A stretch of DNA of 64,000 nt. It comes from Halictus rubicundus. Lineage: Eukaryota; Arthropoda; Insecta; Hymenoptera; Halictidae. How positions within the stretch are numbered: the first letter of the stretch is position 1; each line of letters starts with the position of its first letter. The stretch lies in NCBI RefSeq assembly GCF_050948215.1, contig NC_135164.1:1431116-1495115 (forward strand). Direction: 5' to 3'. Positions 61,100 through 64,000 of the stretch are shown one piece after another. The position numbers were made by a program, and so were the translations under genes. The notes beneath the pieces were generated by a model, which saw only the letters and a program-made list of their open reading frames with translations, had not been told where the DNA came from and made no database searches.

Positions 61100-61568
61100 A
61101 ATGACTAAACAAACATCTTTTTAGATTGCAATCGGTTGGAATGATAAAGAAATGAAAAAATTATGATTTTTCAATTTTTATATCGGAGCCTATAACGATA
61201 ATTTAAAAAATGCGTTTTGTTGATTTCGGTAACTTACATGCATACCGAAAATTTCATCGAAATCGGTCAACGTTGCAATGTGCTACAAACATTTCAAGAT
61301 GAGAGTGTAAGGGTTAAAGTCGCAGATTTTCGACCTTGCCAGTGAATATCGCCCTTATGTGATCTTCTTGAAACGTTTTTAGCTCATTGCAACATTGACC
61401 GATATCGATGACATTTTCAGTATGCATATGTTATCGATATCTCCAAACGCATTTTTCAAATTATTGTTATAGGCTCTGATGAAAAAGTTGAAAAATCACA
61501 ATTTTTCATTTTTTTATCATTCCAACCAATCGTAATCTAAAAAAATGTTTGTTCAAAATCATTGCAGG
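61100..61568. repeat. 470-bp palindromic element
   Basis: The left arm 'AAACAAACATCTTTTTAGATT' (quoted in part) and the right arm ending 'CATTGCAG' are complementary, passing through 'GGAATGATAAAGAAATGAAAA', 'TCGGAGCCTATAAC' and 'CGGTCAACGTTGCAATG' and their complements. It resembles 55063-55582 in design and in the 'GAGCCT' segment, so both may belong to one foldback superfamily. It ends where the BEL/Pao LTR begins. Confidence 0.7.
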
Positions 61569-62287
61569 CGTTACCGGGAACCCCGGTAACGCAAGAAACC
61601 GTGCGACACAAACAGACCCACCATAAAGTTTTTGCGCTAATCCGCAGGCGAGCGGCCTCGGTTCTCGGGCGTCAATAGACAGCCGATCGAGCTCGGCGCC
61701 GAAACCGGGTCAACGCACGCAGACGTAAACTTTATGTTTACGTCTGACGGATTACTTGTCGCGTGAGCCACCGATTCCCATATTCCAAAATATCAAACCC
61801 GTTACCCATCGTCCTTGTTTCCTGTGCAGCAGCGGCCGTTAGGGCATTGCCCTCGTCCGCTAACTAACGCTCGACACTGCCAAATCCTTTGTCATTTTCA
61901 AAAACCCCACTCCTTATTCCTTCCACTGTCGGTGGCCCCGCACAGTATAAATAACCCGCGACAACCCCAGCACGGCGTCCTTTGGCAACATTCTGATCGA
62001 CTGATCATCATCTCACGCGTCATATTATACGATCGACTGATCGCTGTATCGTTCAGTTTCTGTACTCGCGGGCTTCGCTTTTAGTACGTATTTTTCGTGA
62101 CGACGTCTCAATCCATTGTACGTGCCTCTGTATTTACCGATTGTTTTAATATATTTAATTTCCATTATACTCAGTATTTACTCCACCTGCACCTTTCTTA
62201 CATCCATTCTCCAGTCACCTACCTATATCACTTTCCTGCCGATCCTGAGCCACTCCGTGCCTCAGTCTCCTGTCTATAGTATCAACA
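61569..62287 (+). repeat. 5' LTR of a second BEL/Pao element (left edge approximate)
   Basis: The right edge is firm: '…GTATCAACA' at 62287 followed by the primer site. The left edge is uncertain and set where the palindrome ends; the first bases form a small palindrome GCGTTACCGGG/CCCCGGTAACGC. The 3' LTR lies beyond the window, so the boundary cannot be checked here. Confidence 0.6.
61946..61953 (+). promoter_or_regulatory. TATA box in the second BEL/Pao LTR
   Basis: TATAAATA is preceded by GC-rich sequence and lies about 340 bp before the LTR end, a plausible position for the U3 promoter. Confidence 0.55.
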
Positions 62288-62288
62288 T

Positions 62289-62306
62289 TGGTCCTTCGAG
62301 CCGGAT
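62289..62306 (+). promoter_or_regulatory. Primer-binding site, tRNA-Tyr-like
   Basis: TGGTCCTTCGAGCCGGAT starts one base after the LTR. Its first 17 bases are complementary to the 3' end of tRNA-Tyr as I recall it (TCCGGCTCGAAGGA plus CCA). Confidence 0.75.
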
Positions 62307-62346
62307 ATCCATCCTATTTTTCTTCTTCCTGTACAATTGAGACGTC

Positions 62347-64000
62347 ATGGACGCGCTAGTGTCTCGCCAACACGTCCTCTTCGGACGCATATCCCGGACG
62401 GTGGATAACCTAAAGAAGTTGGGGAAGGCCAACATGACGAAGGGGACGATCCAGTCCAAACTGGATCATTTGGACGCCGCCTGGGCGCAATTTCAAGCTC
62501 TGGATGACCAGATCGTGAGTGCAGCGAACGCCGACGATCGTGAAACGGACTATTTCACGCTGGACCTCTACGATCAAGCGGAAGGAGCATGCTGCGTGCA
62601 GAGAGATCAGCTCCTGGCGATGCTCGACGACTTCGTGCAGACCCAGACCCTGTCGCCCGCCGTACCTCCACCCACGTCAGGTCCCAGACCACGCTCGGCG
62701 CTGCCGCGCATCACGCTGCCAACATTCTCCGGACAATTCACCGAGTGGACGAGATTTAGGGACCTCTTCACGTCCCTGGTCGTCAACGACGAGGCCTGGT
62801 CCGACGCGGAGCGATTCCACTATCTGTCTGCGAGCCTCACAGGAGAAGCTGCGCAACTGGTCCAGCGAATTCCAGCGAACGCCGCCAATTTCTCACAGGC
62901 CTGGGAATTGCTGGAGCACCGGTACCAGAACCGTCGCTTGCTGGTCGCCGCTCAGTTCGACGCGTTGTACGGCGTAAAATCGTGCACCACCCACAACGCG
63001 ACCGAGCTGAAGGCCGTATTAAACACCACGTGCAACGTGGCGGCTGTGCTGAACAGCCTGGGCATCCCGGTCAACGACGAATCGCACTGGATCGTCCACC
63101 ACACCGTGCGAAGACTGGACCGACACACCCTGAAGGAGTGGGAAAAGTCGTTGGGAAGCCGCGTCGACCCTCCAGCATTTTCAGAGCTCCTCGAATTTCT
63201 GGAGACGACGATCCGGACACTCGAGGCGTTCGAGTTCCGTCAAGGGACGCGCGCTCCCATGCCCGCGACGCCACCACCGTCGAGGGTCAAGGCGCTACAC
63301 ACCGCCACCGAAGCAGCATCCCGGTCGCGATGCAACCTGTGTCAGGGGAACCACATTCTCTGTTTCTGCAGCGCCTTCCGATCGCTGATCCCTGCTGCTC
63401 GGCTGCAGATGGTGACAAGTCGCCGTTGGTGCAGGAACTGCCTCGGTCCACACAATACTACGGCCTGCCCATCCGCTAAGAGATGTCAGCGATGCGCCCA
63501 GATGCATCACACGATGCTTCACGAGGCGGCCAACGAACCAACCACGACGTCAGTCGCGACACTGCACACCACCAAGCGGCACGAACTGACCACGGGGACA
63601 GTCTCCGTTCTACTCGCCACCGCCCTCGTCACCGCATCTGCAGGAAATCGGAAGGTCACCGCTCGAGCTCTGATCGACCCCTGCTCGGAGGTGTCGCTGA
63701 TCAGCGAGTCCCTGGTCCAACGAATGCGACTTCCCCGCACGTCAAGCTCCCAACTGGTCCTCGGCGCCGGAGGCAAGGTCACGGCGGCCACGCGAGGAAG
63801 AGTCAACCTGACCCTGACGTCGACCGCGCCCGTCTGCAGCCAGTCGTGTAAGGTGGAGGCGCTGGTACTATCTCGGCTGACAGCCTACCAGCCCTCCTGT
63901 GCCGCCCAAACGCCTCACTGGCCTCACACCTCCGGCCTGCCGCTCGCCGACCCCAGGACAACCTCGACCACGCCGATCGAGCTGCTGCTAGGGGCGGACG
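62347..64000 (+). CDS. Second BEL/Pao gag-pol polyprotein, 5' part (runs off the window)
   Basis: From the ATG at 62347 the frame is open for 551 codons to the last base of the window. An N-terminal helical region is followed by a DUF1759-type Gag core starting 'LPTFSGQFTEWTRFRDLF' (about residues 123-140). Cysteine knuckles follow: C329-x2-C, then C362-x2-C365-x3-H369-x4-C374 and a further Cys/His cluster. A DUF1758-like aspartic-protease segment has 'ALIDPCSEVSLIS' (D444), with Pro-Cys where DSG is more usual. The last residues, 'LLLGAD', match the block that precedes the RT region in BEL/Pao. The DNA is much GC-richer than its surroundings. The shorter overlapping frames at 62519-63851 are shadows. 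No break is visible, so the element may be intact. Confidence 0.88.
   Translation, partial: MDALVSRQHVLFGRISRTVDNLKKLGKANMTKGTIQSKLDHLDAAWAQFQALDDQIVSAANADDRETDYFTLDLYDQAEGACCVQRDQLLAMLDDFVQTQTLSPAVPPPTSGPRPRSALPRITLPTFSGQFTEWTRFRDLFTSLVVNDEAWSDAERFHYLSASLTGEAAQLVQRIPANAANFSQAWELLEHRYQNRRLLVAAQFDALYGVKSCTTHNATELKAVLNTTCNVAAVLNSLGIPVNDESHWIVHHTVRRLDRHTLKEWEKSLGSRVDPPAFSELLEFLETTIRTLEAFEFRQGTRAPMPATPPPSRVKALHTATEAASRSRCNLCQGNHILCFCSAFRSLIPAARLQMVTSRRWCRNCLGPHNTTACPSAKRCQRCAQMHHTMLHEAANEPTTTSVATLHTTKRHELTTGTVSVLLATALVTASAGNRKVTARALIDPCSEVSLISESLVQRMRLPRTSSSQLVLGAGGKVTAATRGRVNLTLTSTAPVCSQSCKVEALVLSRLTAYQPSCAAQTPHWPHTSGLPLADPRTTSTTPIELLLGAD

Noticed and set aside
62519..63851. Frames of 68-165 codons on both strands
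   Set aside because: Shadows of the BEL/Pao gag-protease frame starting at 62347, which runs uninterrupted to the window end.

Overview
This window is eukaryotic, from an insect and probably a hymenopteran such as an ant. The evidence is its gene content: BEL/Pao and Gypsy LTR elements, non-LTR elements with APE-type endonuclease, a THAP/P-element-like transposase, hAT-like and TTAA-type elements, and many foldback MITEs. Most of it is transposable-element sequence. I recognise no conserved host housekeeping gene. The only host-gene candidate is an RS-rich exon (54767-55043) with a possible RGG-rich exon downstream (55698-55880).

Layout. 1-2100: a hAT-like foldback element holding two inverted copies of a 330-bp MITE. 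2429-2601: a near-perfect 82-bp-arm hairpin, followed by a frameshifted THAP P-like transposase (2848-5368). 6904-7670: another foldback element. 7789-13355: a BEL/Pao element with 656-bp LTRs and a GTGGG target duplication. It keeps gag to RNase H but has lost its integrase, and it sits inside the terminal repeat of a MITE.

14.64-45.15 kb is one nested structure. A purine-rich non-LTR element (called LINE-B here) was hit in ORF1 by an env-bearing Gypsy element (15051-40560, duplication GGAG). That Gypsy was then hit three times. A second non-LTR element (LINE-A, 15569-21446, 14-bp duplication) is in its 5' LTR. A 5.1-kb TTAA element (28626-33744) with a 218-bp tandem array and its own hAT MITE is in env. 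A CsRn1-type Gypsy (35325-39813, duplication ATGT, apparently identical 187-bp LTRs, tRNA-Trp primer site) is in its 3' LTR. The duplications fix the order of events.

45.1-54 kb holds LINE and MITE fragments, a broken Mutator-like transposase joined to a YqaJ-type PD-(D/E)xK nuclease (46096-48721, minus strand), several inverted-repeat relics and a 50-bp minisatellite. 54-55.9 kb is the host-gene candidate; each putative intron carries a palindromic element. 56151-56649 is a solo LTR with a CATT duplication. 57948-58619 is a truncated inverted LTR of the env-bearing Gypsy family. 58.6-61.1 kb is old repeat debris. From about 61569 to the window end is the 5' LTR, tRNA-Tyr primer site and intact gag-protease reading frame of a second BEL/Pao element.

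Functionally these are separate mobile elements, not a cooperating gene set. Family and domain names rest on motifs recognised by eye. No database search was possible.
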